A program made the translations under genes and the position numbers. Positions 26,529 through 35,584 of a stretch of 64,000 nucleotides of DNA are shown here, piece by piece. The stretch spans positions 62,001 to 126,000 of the forward strand of contig JANXDC010000005.1 in NCBI GenBank assembly GCA_025059945.1, given 5' to 3'. Source of the DNA: Bacteroidota bacterium (GTDB lineage Bacteria; Bacteroidota; Rhodothermia; JANXDC01). Within the stretch, counting starts at the first letter, position 1, and the number at the start of each line of letters is the position of its first letter. The notes beneath the pieces are model-generated. The model was not told the origin of the DNA, searched no databases, and saw only the letters and a list, made by a program, of their open reading frames with translations.

Positions 26529-27284
26529 ATGTCTCGCGGCCTTTTACCGGCGTCCTTGATTTTATGCATCCTCCTGGGCTGCGCAAGCCGCCCTCCGGCC
26601 TCCCCCTCATACACTCCCGAGGAGTTATGGCGCATGGCCGCAGAACGCTTGCAGCCCGCCCCCCCACCGGCCCAGATGAGCTTCGAACTTACGCTCCAGA
26701 CCCCGCAGCAGAGCCTGCCAGCGGGGGGTGAGCTCTTCTTCCGAGGCGATAGCCTATTGTTTGCCCGCATCGTGGCCTTGATGGGGCTGGAGGTGGCCCG
26801 CGTGCGTCTAGTCCGGGACTCCCTGGAGATCTGGGACCGCTTCAACGGACGGATCGTGATGCTGGGCGCGCGCCCCCGTCAGCTGCCCTTCGGATTGGCC
26901 CTGCCTGAGCCGGTGCGCTTTAGCCCGGCTCTGGTGTGGACGTGGCTATCAGGACGGGATCTGGCCCGCTTTTGGTCCGATAGCGCACGCCTTGAGCTCG
27001 CCGAATCCGAACAGCCCTCCTGGCGGGGGCCGGATGTTCGGATCAGCTTGGACCCCACCAACGGGCTACCAGCGCGCCTGGAGCGATATGCCGGAACGAC
27101 CCTGCTAGAGGAACGGCGCTACGAGGAGTGGTCGTCTTGGAACGGCGCCTGGCTGCCCCGTCGGATTCTGGTGCGCAGACCCCGCGAGGGATGGGAGCTC
27201 GTGTATCGCCTGCGCGCCCTCTCCGAATCCGGCGCCCCGCCAGAGTGGAACCCTCCGCCACAGCTTCCCCGGTTGCGATGGTAG
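26529..27284 (+). CDS. DUF4292 family lipoprotein
   Basis: A 251-residue lipoprotein. The signal peptide ends in the lipobox ILLGC (Cys about 18). The mature protein has the LolA/LppX-like half-barrel pattern of the Bacteroidota DUF4292 family: SFELTLQTPQQSLPAGGELFF, then LFARIVALMGLEVARVRL and a run of beta strands. It is likely attached to the outer membrane, where relatives of the fold bind lipids; function here is unknown. I chose the ATG at 26529 for the lipobox. Its stop overlaps the EnvC-like start by seven bases, which repeats the DUF4292-peptidase pairing that I recall from other Bacteroidota. Confidence 0.8.
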   Translation: MSRGLLPASLILCILLGCASRPPASPSYTPEELWRMAAERLQPAPPPAQMSFELTLQTPQQSLPAGGELFFRGDSLLFARIVALMGLEVARVRLVRDSLEIWDRFNGRIVMLGARPRQLPFGLALPEPVRFSPALVWTWLSGRDLARFWSDSARLELAESEQPSWRGPDVRISLDPTNGLPARLERYAGTTLLEERRYEEWSSWNGAWLPRRILVRRPREGWELVYRLRALSESGAPPEWNPPPQLPRLRW

Positions 27285-28477
27285 GCCTGCTGTTGGGGTT
27301 TCTGTGGCTGGCCAGCATCCCGGCCTGGGCTCAGGATCCGAACGCGCGTCAACAGACACAGCAGGAGCTGGAGCTGCTGCGCCAGGAGATTCGACGCTAC
27401 GAAGAAGCCTTGCGCCGCGCCCAACAGGCCGAACGTCAAGCCCTTCGGCTGTTGGAGAACTACAACCGGCAGATCCGACTGCGGGACGCCTTGCTGGCGA
27501 CTCTAGCCCGGCGCGTACGGGAGCTAGACGCGGAAATGGCGCATACGCAGGAGCAGATCGCGCAGATTCAAGACCGATACAGGGGGCTTTTGGAGCAGTA
27601 TCGTCGGCGGGCCCAATACGCCTATCGATACGGCCGGCTGCATGAGCTGGCCCTCGTCTTTACGGCCGAGAGCTTCAATCAGGCCCTCATCCGGGCTCGC
27701 TATCTGCGACGCTTTGCCCAGGAGCGTCGCCGGCAGGCTGAGGCGCTGCGCGAGCTGGAGCGGCTGCTTCTGGAAAAGCAACGAGCCCTGGCCAGCCAGC
27801 GAAGCGCTAGCCAAACCCTGCTACAGGACTCCGAGCGGGAGCGGCGGGCGTTGTTGGCCAAGCTGCAAGAAAGAGATGCCTTCGTACGCTCCCTGCGCCA
27901 AGACCGGGCGCGCATCCAGCGGGAGCTTGAAGCCAAGCGCCGGTATGCGCGGGAACTGGAGCGTCGACTGGCCGCGCTTATCGCGGAGGAGCAGCGCCGC
28001 AGCGCGGCCGAAGCAGCGGCCTCGCCGGAAGCGGAAGCGAACCTAGCGCGGCTCAGCGGGGACTTTGCGGCCAACCGAGGGCGACTTCCCTGGCCCGCCG
28101 ACGGTTTTATCGCCGAGCGCTACGGCAGGCGCGTGCATCCCGAGTACGGTACGCAGACGCTCAACATCGGCATCGACATCGCCACCCCGCCGGCCGCCCC
28201 CGTTCGGGCCGTCTTCGACGGGCGCGTAACGCGTGTGCTTTTTATGGCCGACTACGGCAACACGGTGCTCATTCAACATGGGGCCTATACGACGGTGTAT
28301 GCAAACCTCTCGACCGTGTTCGTGCAAGAGGGCGAGCTCGTAGCGGCCGGCCAGATCATCGCCCGGGCGGGCCTGGAAGAATCCCCTCGCGGCACGGGGG
28401 TCTTCTTCGCCCTCTGGCATGGACAGAGGCACGTCGATCCCGAACCCTGGCTTGCACCCCGCCGGGAAAGACCATGA
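27278..28477 (+). CDS. EnvC-like protein with degenerate LytM domain
   Basis: A 399-residue periplasmic protein. It has a signal peptide (LLLGFLWLASIPAWA), a long coiled coil (about residues 22-270) and a C-terminal M23/LytM domain (about 280-395). The zinc-binding residues are replaced: the HxGxD motif reads NIGID, the HxH motif reads FFALWHG, and YAHLS reads YANLS. It therefore should not cut peptidoglycan. EnvC of Escherichia coli is likewise an inactive LytM protein that activates amidases during cell division; I infer the same role. It overlaps mobA by four bases. Confidence 0.85.
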   Translation: MVGLLLGFLWLASIPAWAQDPNARQQTQQELELLRQEIRRYEEALRRAQQAERQALRLLENYNRQIRLRDALLATLARRVRELDAEMAHTQEQIAQIQDRYRGLLEQYRRRAQYAYRYGRLHELALVFTAESFNQALIRARYLRRFAQERRRQAEALRELERLLLEKQRALASQRSASQTLLQDSERERRALLAKLQERDAFVRSLRQDRARIQRELEAKRRYARELERRLAALIAEEQRRSAAEAAASPEAEANLARLSGDFAANRGRLPWPADGFIAERYGRRVHPEYGTQTLNIGIDIATPPAAPVRAVFDGRVTRVLFMADYGNTVLIQHGAYTTVYANLSTVFVQEGELVAAGQIIARAGLEESPRGTGVFFALWHGQRHVDPEPWLAPRRERP

Positions 28478-29079
28478 GCGTAAGCCCGCAAGAAGTCTCG
28501 GCCGTGCTGCTGGCCGGAGGACAAAGCCGGCGCTTCGGGGGTCGGGACAAAGCCTTATTGCCCTGGGGGGACCGGACGCTGCTGGAGCATCTCGTAGACC
28601 GGCTGCATGCGGTCTTTGAGGATCGCGTGCTGTTGTCCGCACCTCGAAACCGAAATTATCCTACGGCGGTGCCGCGCGTAGAGGATCGCTACCCCGGAGC
28701 CGGACCCTTAGCGGGCATTCATGCGGCCTTCAAACGGTTGCGCACCCCTTATCTGCTCGTGCTCGCCTGCGATTTGCCTTTCGTAAGCGAGGCCTTTCTG
28801 CGTTGGCTTGCTGTGCATCCCCCCGCGGAGGCCGTGGTGCCAACCGTGAACGCTCAGCCCATGCCCTTATGCGCTCGCTACAGCCGAACCGCCCTGGAGC
28901 CCCTGGTCGTTTCGCTTAAGCTGGGGGCGTTTCGGGTCCTGGACTGGCTGCAGACGCTCGAGGTGGAGCTGATCCCCCTTGAGTCCTCTCCGTTTTCCCC
29001 TGAGGTGCTCTTCAACATCAACACCCCCGCGGACTACGAACGGGCCCGGCATCTGGCCGCCTCCGGAACGCTTTCCTAA
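28474..29079 (+). CDS. mobA: Molybdenum cofactor guanylyltransferase MobA
   Basis: A 201-residue nucleotidyltransferase that attaches GMP to molybdopterin to make the dinucleotide form of the cofactor. The GTP-binding signature is AVLLAGGQSRRFGGRDKALL near residues 9-29. VEDRYPGAGPLAGIHAAF and LACDLPFVS (Mg-binding Asp) follow, and FNINTPADYERA ends the fold. All are typical of MobA. The ATG overlaps the EnvC-like stop. It is convergent with nadD and shares four bases with it. Confidence 0.9.
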   Translation: MSVSPQEVSAVLLAGGQSRRFGGRDKALLPWGDRTLLEHLVDRLHAVFEDRVLLSAPRNRNYPTAVPRVEDRYPGAGPLAGIHAAFKRLRTPYLLVLACDLPFVSEAFLRWLAVHPPAEAVVPTVNAQPMPLCARYSRTALEPLVVSLKLGAFRVLDWLQTLEVELIPLESSPFSPEVLFNINTPADYERARHLAASGTLS

Positions 29080-29663
29080 GGAACCCGATACAGGCCTCGC
29101 TCTTCGATGTAGGCACGCACGGGCTCCGGAACCCAGAAGCGAATCGATTGGCCCCTACGCACCCGCTCTCGGATAGCGCTAGCCGAGATCCCGATAAGAG
29201 GGGCCTCCAGAAAAGTGACCTCCGCCCTCCATTCCGCGGGGATAAGCTCGGACTCGTATCCCGGACGTTCCACCACGACAAGCCGAGCCAGCTGTACGAT
29301 GCGATGGGGCTCTCGCCAACTGGCAAACTGTCTTAGGCTGTCGCTTCCCAAGATCAGATGCAGACGCGCCTCGGGATATATCGTCTGCAGCTCCTCGAGG
29401 GTATGAACCGTATACGAGGGCCCTTCGCGGGCGAACTCCAGATCCGAGGCCAGAAATCCGGGCGCCTCCGCTACAGCAAGCTGCGTCATGCGCAGTCGGT
29501 CTTCGGCTGGGGCCAACTCCGGATCCTCAAGCTTATGCGGCGGGCGCGGGGCGACCACAAACCAAACAGCTTCCAGGGCGAGCGCGTCGCGCACGTATTC
29601 GGCCATGAACAGATGCCCCCAGTGCGGAGGGTTAAAGGAGCCACCCAGGATGCCGATGCGCAT
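29076..29663 (-). CDS. nadD: Nicotinate-nucleotide adenylyltransferase NadD
   Basis: A 195-residue nucleotidyltransferase of NAD synthesis that converts nicotinate mononucleotide and ATP to nicotinate adenine dinucleotide. It opens with the canonical GILGGSFNPPHWGHL, in which HWGH is the HxGH motif. APRPPHKLE, LILGSDSLRQFASW and the C-terminal ISASAIRERVRRG (ISxTxxR-type motif) complete the site. Five bases separate it from bamD upstream. Confidence 0.95.
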   Translation of the reverse strand: MRIGILGGSFNPPHWGHLFMAEYVRDALALEAVWFVVAPRPPHKLEDPELAPAEDRLRMTQLAVAEAPGFLASDLEFAREGPSYTVHTLEELQTIYPEARLHLILGSDSLRQFASWREPHRIVQLARLVVVERPGYESELIPAEWRAEVTFLEAPLIGISASAIRERVRRGQSIRFWVPEPVRAYIEERGLYRVP

Positions 29664-29668
29664 CAGCT

Positions 29669-30487
29669 TCAGCGGATGGCCTGTTCCGAGGGGAGCCGGC
29701 TTTGGATCTCCGCGGCCAAGGCCTCTACCTGGGGCCGCAAGGGGCTTTGGGGGAAGAGCTGACGAAAGCGGTTTACGGCCTCCAAGGCCATCCGGTACCG
29801 CTCAGCTTGACGGGCCCGCACGCTGGAGTGCGCAAAGGCCGCATAGGCTTGGATCTGGCCCAATAGGGCCTTGTCGGCCCACTCGGATTCCGGATACTGG
29901 TTGAGCACCTCGGCAAAGGTGAGCGCAGCCGCCTGCCAGGCCTCCATGCGCATGTACAACTGAGCCGCTTCGTAAATCTTATGCGCCAGCCGGTTGCGCA
30001 GCTCCGCGACATATTGGCTGGCTTCGGCTGCGCGGGGGGAGTCCGGATAGCGCATCACAAACAGGCGCAATAAGTCGAGGGCCCGCTGCGTGTCGGCCTG
30101 ATCCAGGTAATGCGGCGGCGCGAGGTGATAATAGCATAGGGCGCGCTCGAACTCAGCCTCCGGCAGGTGTTCGCTTCGGGGATAAAGCGTAATGTAGCGG
30201 TTGTACTCGTTGGCGGCCGCCAGGTAGTCGCGCGCACGAAAATAAGCCCGGGCCAGCAGCAGCTGCGCCGGTTCGGCATACGCATGGCCGCGGCCGAACT
30301 CGAAGACCCGTTGGGCCATTTCGGCCGCCTGGCTGTAACGACCCCTTTCGAATAGGGCCTTGGCGCGCTCGTAAGCCTCCTCGGCCGTATCGAGGCGCTC
30401 GGCGGATCGAGAGGCCGCACAGCCACTCCACATTAGAGACCCCACTAGCAGGGCCCTGCACAGAGAGGTAGGCAGAGATCGCCGCAT
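29669..30487 (-). CDS. bamD: BamD-like outer-membrane assembly lipoprotein
   Basis: A 272-residue lipoprotein with signal peptide and lipobox-like GSLMWSGC, followed by about five TPR repeats (such as AEEAYERAKALFERGRYSQA). The mature protein starts SAERLDTAEEAYERA. Size and repeat layout match BamD/YfiO, the lipoprotein of the beta-barrel assembly complex. The order BamD-NadD is compact here. The start could be 30487 or, nine bases earlier, 30496. Both lie just after the amidohydrolase stop, so the three genes probably share a transcript. Confidence 0.8.
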   Translation of the reverse strand: MRRSLPTSLCRALLVGSLMWSGCAASRSAERLDTAEEAYERAKALFERGRYSQAAEMAQRVFEFGRGHAYAEPAQLLLARAYFRARDYLAAANEYNRYITLYPRSEHLPEAEFERALCYYHLAPPHYLDQADTQRALDLLRLFVMRYPDSPRAAEASQYVAELRNRLAHKIYEAAQLYMRMEAWQAAALTFAEVLNQYPESEWADKALLGQIQAYAAFAHSSVRARQAERYRMALEAVNRFRQLFPQSPLRPQVEALAAEIQSRLPSEQAIR

Positions 30488-30500
30488 GAGGGGCATCTTG

Positions 30501-32162
30501 CTAGCGTCCAGCCCGATAGACGCGCTCACCCCCTAGCCAGGTTTCCAGCACGCGTACATTAGCGATTTCCCGCTCCGGTATGGTGAACACGTCTTGATCG
30601 ATCACGATAAAATCGGCCAGCTTGCCGGGCTCCAGGCTGCCCTTGAGGTCCTCCTCAAAGGCCGCGTAAGCGGCCCCCAGCGTGAAGGCGCGCAAGGCCT
30701 CAAGACGCGTCAGCCGCTGGTCCGGATACCATCCTCCGGGAGGCCACCCTTGCAGATCCTGGCGCGTTACAGCCGCGTAGATGCCCCAAAAGGGGTTGAC
30801 GGGCTCCACGGGGAAGTCCGATCCGGCGGCAAACCGCACTCCGGCATCTAGGAAGCGCCGCCAAGCGTACCCTCCCCGAATGCGAACCGGCCCGACCCGC
30901 TGCTCAGCCCAGTACATGTCGCTTGTGGCGTGTATGGGCTGCATGGAGGCGATCACGCCCAGTTCGCGAAACCGGGCTATATCCTCTAGAGCCACGACCT
31001 GGGCATGCTCGATGCGGGGGCGCAAATCCCGTCGGCCGGTGCGCGAAAGGGCGTATGCGATCGCCTCCAAGGCAACGCGGTTGCCCCGATCGCCGATGGC
31101 GTGGATAGCCACCTGAAAACCACAGCGCATGACGCGCTCCACCTGCTGGGCGAGCGAATCCGCGGAAACAATTAGCAGGCCCCGGTTGCCCGGATCGTCG
31201 GCGTAGTCGGCCAACAAGGCCGCCCCGCGCGAGCCTAAAGCGCCGTCGGCGTACAGCTTGACGGCGCGCACGGTGAGCCGGTTGCCGCCGTATCCGATAA
31301 GGGGACCTTGGGAGCAAAAACGCGACAGGGTCTCCCCCACTCCGCCGATCATCGCGTATACGCGCAGCGGGAAGCGGCCTTGATCGATAAAGCGACGGTA
31401 ACGCTCAATCGTGCGGCCGTCGACGCCGGCATCGTGTACACCTGTGATGCCATATCGGAGGCACTCTCGGATGGCCAGCTCCAGGGCTCGCTCTAGCTCC
31501 TCCTCCGAGGGCGGAGGGATGACGCGCTCCACTAGCGTCATGGCGCGGTCTATGAAGACCCCCGTGGGACGGCCATCTGGATGGCGCAGGATTTTACCGC
31601 CCTCCGGATCCGGGGTCTGCGCCGTGATCCCGGCTAGCGCCATGGCCTTGCTATTGGCCCAGGCGGCATGTCCGTCGATGCGGCGCAGCCAGACGGGCCG
31701 ATCCGGAAAGACCCGATCCAGGTCCTCAGCCGTCGGAAAGGCCTTCTCGGGCCAGCGGTTCTGATCCCAACCGCGTCCCATGATCCAGGAACCAGAGGCG
31801 AAGTTTTGGGCGAAGCGGCGCAGGCGCTCCAGGATCTCCTCTTTGGAGTTGGCGCCCACCAAATCGGCCTGCAGCATGCTCAGGCCCAGGCCCATTAGGT
31901 GCGCGTGCCCGTCGATTAGACCCGGCAGGACCACGCGTCCGGCCAGATCAACTTCGGTGCGCGCCCGAAAGCGACGTCGCAGTTCGGCCGCGCTACCGAC
32001 GGCCGCGATGCGATCTCCGCGCAAAACCATGGCCTCGACCTGAGCCGGCTCGGCCAGGGTGTAAATCCGGCCGTTATAGAGCAACACGTCCGCCGCTTCT
32101 TGCGCCATAACCGGCCCACCTATGAGGAACGCGCTTAGTATGGTGCCCCAACCCGTGCGCAT
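30501..32162 (-). CDS. Exported amidohydrolase (YtcJ-like)
   Basis: A 553-residue amidohydrolase-3 family protein. A signal peptide (TILSAFLIGGPVMAQ) predicts export. The first metal ligands are in VVLPGLIDGHAHLMGLGLSM near residue 88. Further ligands are His in GFQVAIHAIGDRGN and RIEHAQVV, and Asp in FAAGSDFPVEP. The metal-binding set seems complete, so it should hydrolyse an amide or related bond; the substrate is unknown. The ATG at 32162 begins the signal peptide. A TATTTTCG promoter element lies 31 bases upstream, and bamD follows 13 bases downstream. Confidence 0.85.
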   Translation of the reverse strand: MRTGWGTILSAFLIGGPVMAQEAADVLLYNGRIYTLAEPAQVEAMVLRGDRIAAVGSAAELRRRFRARTEVDLAGRVVLPGLIDGHAHLMGLGLSMLQADLVGANSKEEILERLRRFAQNFASGSWIMGRGWDQNRWPEKAFPTAEDLDRVFPDRPVWLRRIDGHAAWANSKAMALAGITAQTPDPEGGKILRHPDGRPTGVFIDRAMTLVERVIPPPSEEELERALELAIRECLRYGITGVHDAGVDGRTIERYRRFIDQGRFPLRVYAMIGGVGETLSRFCSQGPLIGYGGNRLTVRAVKLYADGALGSRGAALLADYADDPGNRGLLIVSADSLAQQVERVMRCGFQVAIHAIGDRGNRVALEAIAYALSRTGRRDLRPRIEHAQVVALEDIARFRELGVIASMQPIHATSDMYWAEQRVGPVRIRGGYAWRRFLDAGVRFAAGSDFPVEPVNPFWGIYAAVTRQDLQGWPPGGWYPDQRLTRLEALRAFTLGAAYAAFEEDLKGSLEPGKLADFIVIDQDVFTIPEREIANVRVLETWLGGERVYRAGR

Positions 32163-32193
32163 AGGCTTATGCTGACGGTTATCGATAGCGATG

Positions 32194-32201
32194 CGAAAAT
32201 A
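32194..32201 (-). promoter_or_regulatory. -7 element upstream of the amidohydrolase operon
   Basis: TATTTTCG on the minus strand (32201-32194) lies 31 bases before the ATG at 32162, with TTTG about 22 bases further upstream. It matches the window's recurrent promoter element. Confidence 0.45.
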
Positions 32202-32235
32202 CGCCCCGGATCGACCATCGGCGCAAACGCGCCGA

Positions 32236-33501
32236 TCAGCGCAACGCGCTCCCCACCCACAACAGGCGATCCGTGGGAATGCGGGGGTCGCGGTAGTATA
32301 CGAAAGCGGTAAAGAGCGCAACGTTCGGAAACAGCCGCTCAAAGACGGGCCGTAGGCGGCCGGTGCGGCCGTCCAGGGTTACGTATTGGTACGCGTACAC
32401 CCCCTGCTTGAGCCGGATCGTAGCCCGATAGCGTCCGGATGCCGGATCATAGCGCATCTGAAATTGCGCACCGGGGCGGAAGTCGTTGAAACTGCCCACT
32501 AGGAACACGGGCCCCTCCAGACGGCGTCTTTCGGGGAGCTCCAGTTCGAAGTCCACATCCACGTATTCGGCCGTCAGGTCCACATCGGCCCGAGGAGCGT
32601 ACCGCCGAATGATCGGATTAGACCCCACTAGGAGTTCCGCCTCTCCCCCGGTGGGGGAGGTCAGCCGATCTGTATCCAACTGCACCCGCACACCGGAGCC
32701 GCCGAATTCCACGCTTCGGATTCGAGGGAAGCGCGCGCCCTCCAGACGCGTCAGATCCAGCACAAAGGGCTCCTGTATCCAGGCTGGGGTGCGAAACGCG
32801 CCCGACCGATACTCCACCCAAGGGGATTCCAGCAGCACGGGCGGGGGGCAATCCGGGGCCTCCAGACGGCCGTTTACGGCGAAACAGGCGTGTAGGTCCC
32901 CAACGGGGTTGAGCACGAACTCCGGCGGGCGCACCCGCAGCACAGGCAACGGGAGCCGGCCGCGCACGGAGGCGAGCCAGTCCAGGTGGAGACGCGCCTC
33001 CAGGTTTTGCTCAGATACGTAAAAACGCCGCTCCAGCAGCACGGCATCCGTCTTAGGATGCAACACGCGCACCAGATACTGACCGCTGAGCCGAAAGGCG
33101 ATCTGTTCGTTCGGAAAGGTGTAGCGCACATGATAGTACGGGATCCGCGTGCGGATTGAGGCCCGGTAGTCGCGCACCACGTCCCGGTCAAAACGCGCCA
33201 TGTATTGCGTGGGCAGCAGATCGGGCCTGCCTGTGCGATCCAGATGATAAAAAACCACCTCCAGAGCCGGAGGGGGTTCGGCGCCCAGCCAGTCGAAGGC
33301 GAGCGTCAGGGTTTGCTTCTGGTCCAGCACGAGCACAGGCAGAGCCTCTTCGGCGCCAGTGGGAAACAGCTGTACCGTAGCCAGAGTGAGCGAATCGGTC
33401 CGATCCGACGTAGCCTCCGAAGGAAAGCGCTCTAACGACCCGGCCCCCGCGCAGCCCCCCAGCAGGGCGAGCGCAAGCATCCGACATGCGCTTCTGATCA
33501 C
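32236..33501 (-). CDS. DUF5103/type IX secretion plug-like lipoprotein
   Basis: A 421-residue protein of the DUF5103 family, now described as the type IX secretion system plug domain. The N-terminus has a signal peptide with GGC (lipobox-like LALALLGGC). Diagnostic segments are VFYHLDRTGRPDLLPTQYM, YYHVRYTFPNEQIAFRLSGQ and VFLVGSFNDF. It also ends in the expected RLLWVGSALR-type tail. Its presence points to a Bacteroidota-type secretion system elsewhere in the genome. The GTG at 33501 overlaps the dapF stop in a GTGA junction, so I prefer it to the later ATG. Confidence 0.75.
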   Translation of the reverse strand: MIRSACRMLALALLGGCAGAGSLERFPSEATSDRTDSLTLATVQLFPTGAEEALPVLVLDQKQTLTLAFDWLGAEPPPALEVVFYHLDRTGRPDLLPTQYMARFDRDVVRDYRASIRTRIPYYHVRYTFPNEQIAFRLSGQYLVRVLHPKTDAVLLERRFYVSEQNLEARLHLDWLASVRGRLPLPVLRVRPPEFVLNPVGDLHACFAVNGRLEAPDCPPPVLLESPWVEYRSGAFRTPAWIQEPFVLDLTRLEGARFPRIRSVEFGGSGVRVQLDTDRLTSPTGGEAELLVGSNPIIRRYAPRADVDLTAEYVDVDFELELPERRRLEGPVFLVGSFNDFRPGAQFQMRYDPASGRYRATIRLKQGVYAYQYVTLDGRTGRLRPVFERLFPNVALFTAFVYYRDPRIPTDRLLWVGSALR

Positions 33502-34313
33502 GGCCCCTCCCCCAGGAACGTGCCCGCGAAGGTGACCTGCACGGGCCCCTCTAGATACAGGTTGATCCAGCGCCCCTCCGGGGTGGGCTCTCCGCCTACG
33601 GTGAGCACCCCGCCAGGCATGTGCACCTGCACGGGAAGCGAACCGATCCAACCTAGGCGATAGGCCACCAGGGCCGCGGCCAGAGCCCCTGTGCCGCAGG
33701 CCAAAGTCTCAGCCTCCACCCCGCGCTCGTAGGTTCGCACGCGCAGCGCGTCGGGGCCAATGGGCGCCACAAAGTTCACGTTGGCCCCCTCCGGACCCAG
33801 ATCGGGGTGCGCCCGGAGGCGAGGGCCGAGTTGGTTCACCTCAAGCCCGTCCACATCGGCCAGCGGTCCAACGACGAGGTGTTCTGTGCCAGTGTCGATC
33901 CAACAGGCCGGCCAGCCGTCTACGGTCAACCCCGGCCGCCACGGACCCAGCTCGGGCCAGTAGAGCCGCACCCGCTCAGGCCCGCTTCGGGAGGCCCGGT
34001 ATGGGCCGGAGTCGGTTCTAAAGACCACAGGATCGTCCGGGATGCCGTGCGCCCAGGCGAAGTAGGCCAGACACCGAGCCCCATTGCCGCACATCCGGGC
34101 CCGAGAGCCGTCTGCGTTGTAGTAGCGCATGCGAAAGGCGTATTCCGGATCCGACTCGAGCAGCAGCAACCCATCGGCCCCGATTCCGAAACGGCGCTCG
34201 CAGAGCCGGACGGCCCACCGAGGCTGCAGTTCGAGCTCAAGGCCCAGGGCGCGGTTGTCTACGACAACGAAATCGTTGCCCGCACCGCACATCTTCCAAA
34301 AAGGGATGCTCAT
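33498..34313 (-). CDS. dapF: Diaminopimelate epimerase DapF
   Basis: A 271-residue PLP-independent epimerase that converts LL- to meso-diaminopimelate for lysine and peptidoglycan synthesis. The two catalytic Cys residues are in SRARMCGNGARCLAYF near residue 74 and in AETLACGTGALAAALV near 205. The N-terminus FWKMCGAGNDFVVVDNR is canonical. It lies between ricT and the DUF5103 gene with four-base overlaps at both ends. Confidence 0.95.
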   Translation of the reverse strand: MSIPFWKMCGAGNDFVVVDNRALGLELELQPRWAVRLCERRFGIGADGLLLLESDPEYAFRMRYYNADGSRARMCGNGARCLAYFAWAHGIPDDPVVFRTDSGPYRASRSGPERVRLYWPELGPWRPGLTVDGWPACWIDTGTEHLVVGPLADVDGLEVNQLGPRLRAHPDLGPEGANVNFVAPIGPDALRVRTYERGVEAETLACGTGALAAALVAYRLGWIGSLPVQVHMPGGVLTVGGEPTPEGRWINLYLEGPVQVTFAGTFLGEGP

Positions 34314-35569
34314 CGGCGTCGCCGCTTTCTGCGCCTGCGGCTTGAAGACATCGACTGATTGAGCTGGGGTTCTGAGGAGGCCGCCGAGGAGGAAGATCCG
34401 CCGCGTTTACGCCGCCTCCTACGCCGTCTGGATGGGGCTTGGGACTGTTCCGGAGGCGGAGCTTCGGCGTCATCAGCGGGGGCCTCCTCCTCCAGCCAGG
34501 GCTCTCCATCCAAGCTCAAGTCGTCCGGAGCCGTCTCTTGAACCGGCGCTTGCACGGCCGGGATTACCCCCTGCTGGTTAAGCTCCAGGATCCGCCGCAC
34601 CTCCGCTAACAGCAGGCTTTCCCAGGTGTCGGATTCAGGGTAGTGCACCCAGAGCCGTTCCTGGAAGATGTCGATCTTCTCGATCACACCCTCGCCGCGT
34701 TGCGTAAGCAGACGCGTACCCAAAGAGGGATACTGAGCGAGCGCTTCCAGGTACTGCTCCAACTCGTAATTCAAGCAGCATTTGAGGCGGCCGCATTGGC
34801 CGCTGAGCTTGGCGGGGTTGAGGGGCAGGTTCTGCACGCGCGCCGCCTGGGTGGAGACATGCTTGAACTCTTGCAGCCACGTTGAGCAACAGAGTTCTCG
34901 GCCGCAGCTGCCGATACCGCCCAAGCGGGCGGCCTCGTCTCGAACGCCGATTTGACGCAGTTCGATGCGCGTACGAAATTCGGCGGCGAGCTCGCGCACG
35001 AGCTGCCGAAAATCCACGCGGCGTTCGGCAGTGAAGTAAAAGGTAAGTTTTTTGCCGTCGAATTGCCATTCGGCGTCCACGAGCTTCATGCCCAGATTGA
35101 GCCGCTCGATGTATCGACGGCAGATCGCGAAGGCCTCCGTCTCGCGGGTTCGATTCCCCTCATGTCGGGCTAGGTCCTCGGCCGTGGCGCGACGCAGAAT
35201 GAGGGGAAACTCCGTCTGTGGGTCGATCCCCTTTGCCTTCAGCCGCAGCCGCACTAGCTCTCCCGTCAGGTTAACCCGACCCAGGTCCACGCCGCGATCG
35301 GCCTGCACGATGACGGGATCTCCCGCTCGCAGGGCGAATCCTTGCTCGTTACGGTAAAAAGCCTTCCGATTCCCCTTGAACGAGACCTCCACCACGTCGA
35401 AGGTCTGCGCAGCCTGCTCGATACCAAAATCGGCCAGCCAGTCGAACACCCGCAGCGCGGGGCAGGCGCCTGTACCGCAAGCCCCACCCTGACATCCTTT
35501 ACCGCAGCCACTGGCGCACCCGCTGCAACCAAAGGCGGGGCGCGCTGCCGTTGTGGCCATTGCCATCAT
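34310..35569 (-). CDS. ricT: RicT/PSP1-domain protein with Cys-rich head and Arg-rich tail
   Basis: A 419-residue protein. The central PSP1 domain (about residues 85-270) is recognisable by FYFTAERRVDFRQLVREL, IGSCGRELCCSTWL and GRLKCCLNYE. The N-terminus has six Cys within 22 residues (CSGCASGCGKGCQGGAC and onward), which may bind an Fe-S cluster. The C-terminus is acidic and then a dense Arg/Lys tail (RRRRRRRKR). RicT (YaaT) in Bacillus belongs to an Fe-S complex that promotes RNA processing by RNase Y. The order holB-ricT matches that of Bacillus. The head and tail are likely lineage-specific. Confidence 0.85.
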   Translation of the reverse strand: MMAMATTAARPAFGCSGCASGCGKGCQGGACGTGACPALRVFDWLADFGIEQAAQTFDVVEVSFKGNRKAFYRNEQGFALRAGDPVIVQADRGVDLGRVNLTGELVRLRLKAKGIDPQTEFPLILRRATAEDLARHEGNRTRETEAFAICRRYIERLNLGMKLVDAEWQFDGKKLTFYFTAERRVDFRQLVRELAAEFRTRIELRQIGVRDEAARLGGIGSCGRELCCSTWLQEFKHVSTQAARVQNLPLNPAKLSGQCGRLKCCLNYELEQYLEALAQYPSLGTRLLTQRGEGVIEKIDIFQERLWVHYPESDTWESLLLAEVRRILELNQQGVIPAVQAPVQETAPDDLSLDGEPWLEEEAPADDAEAPPPEQSQAPSRRRRRRRKRGGSSSSAASSEPQLNQSMSSSRRRRKRRRR

Positions 35570-35584
35570 GAGCGGTTCCCTGAT

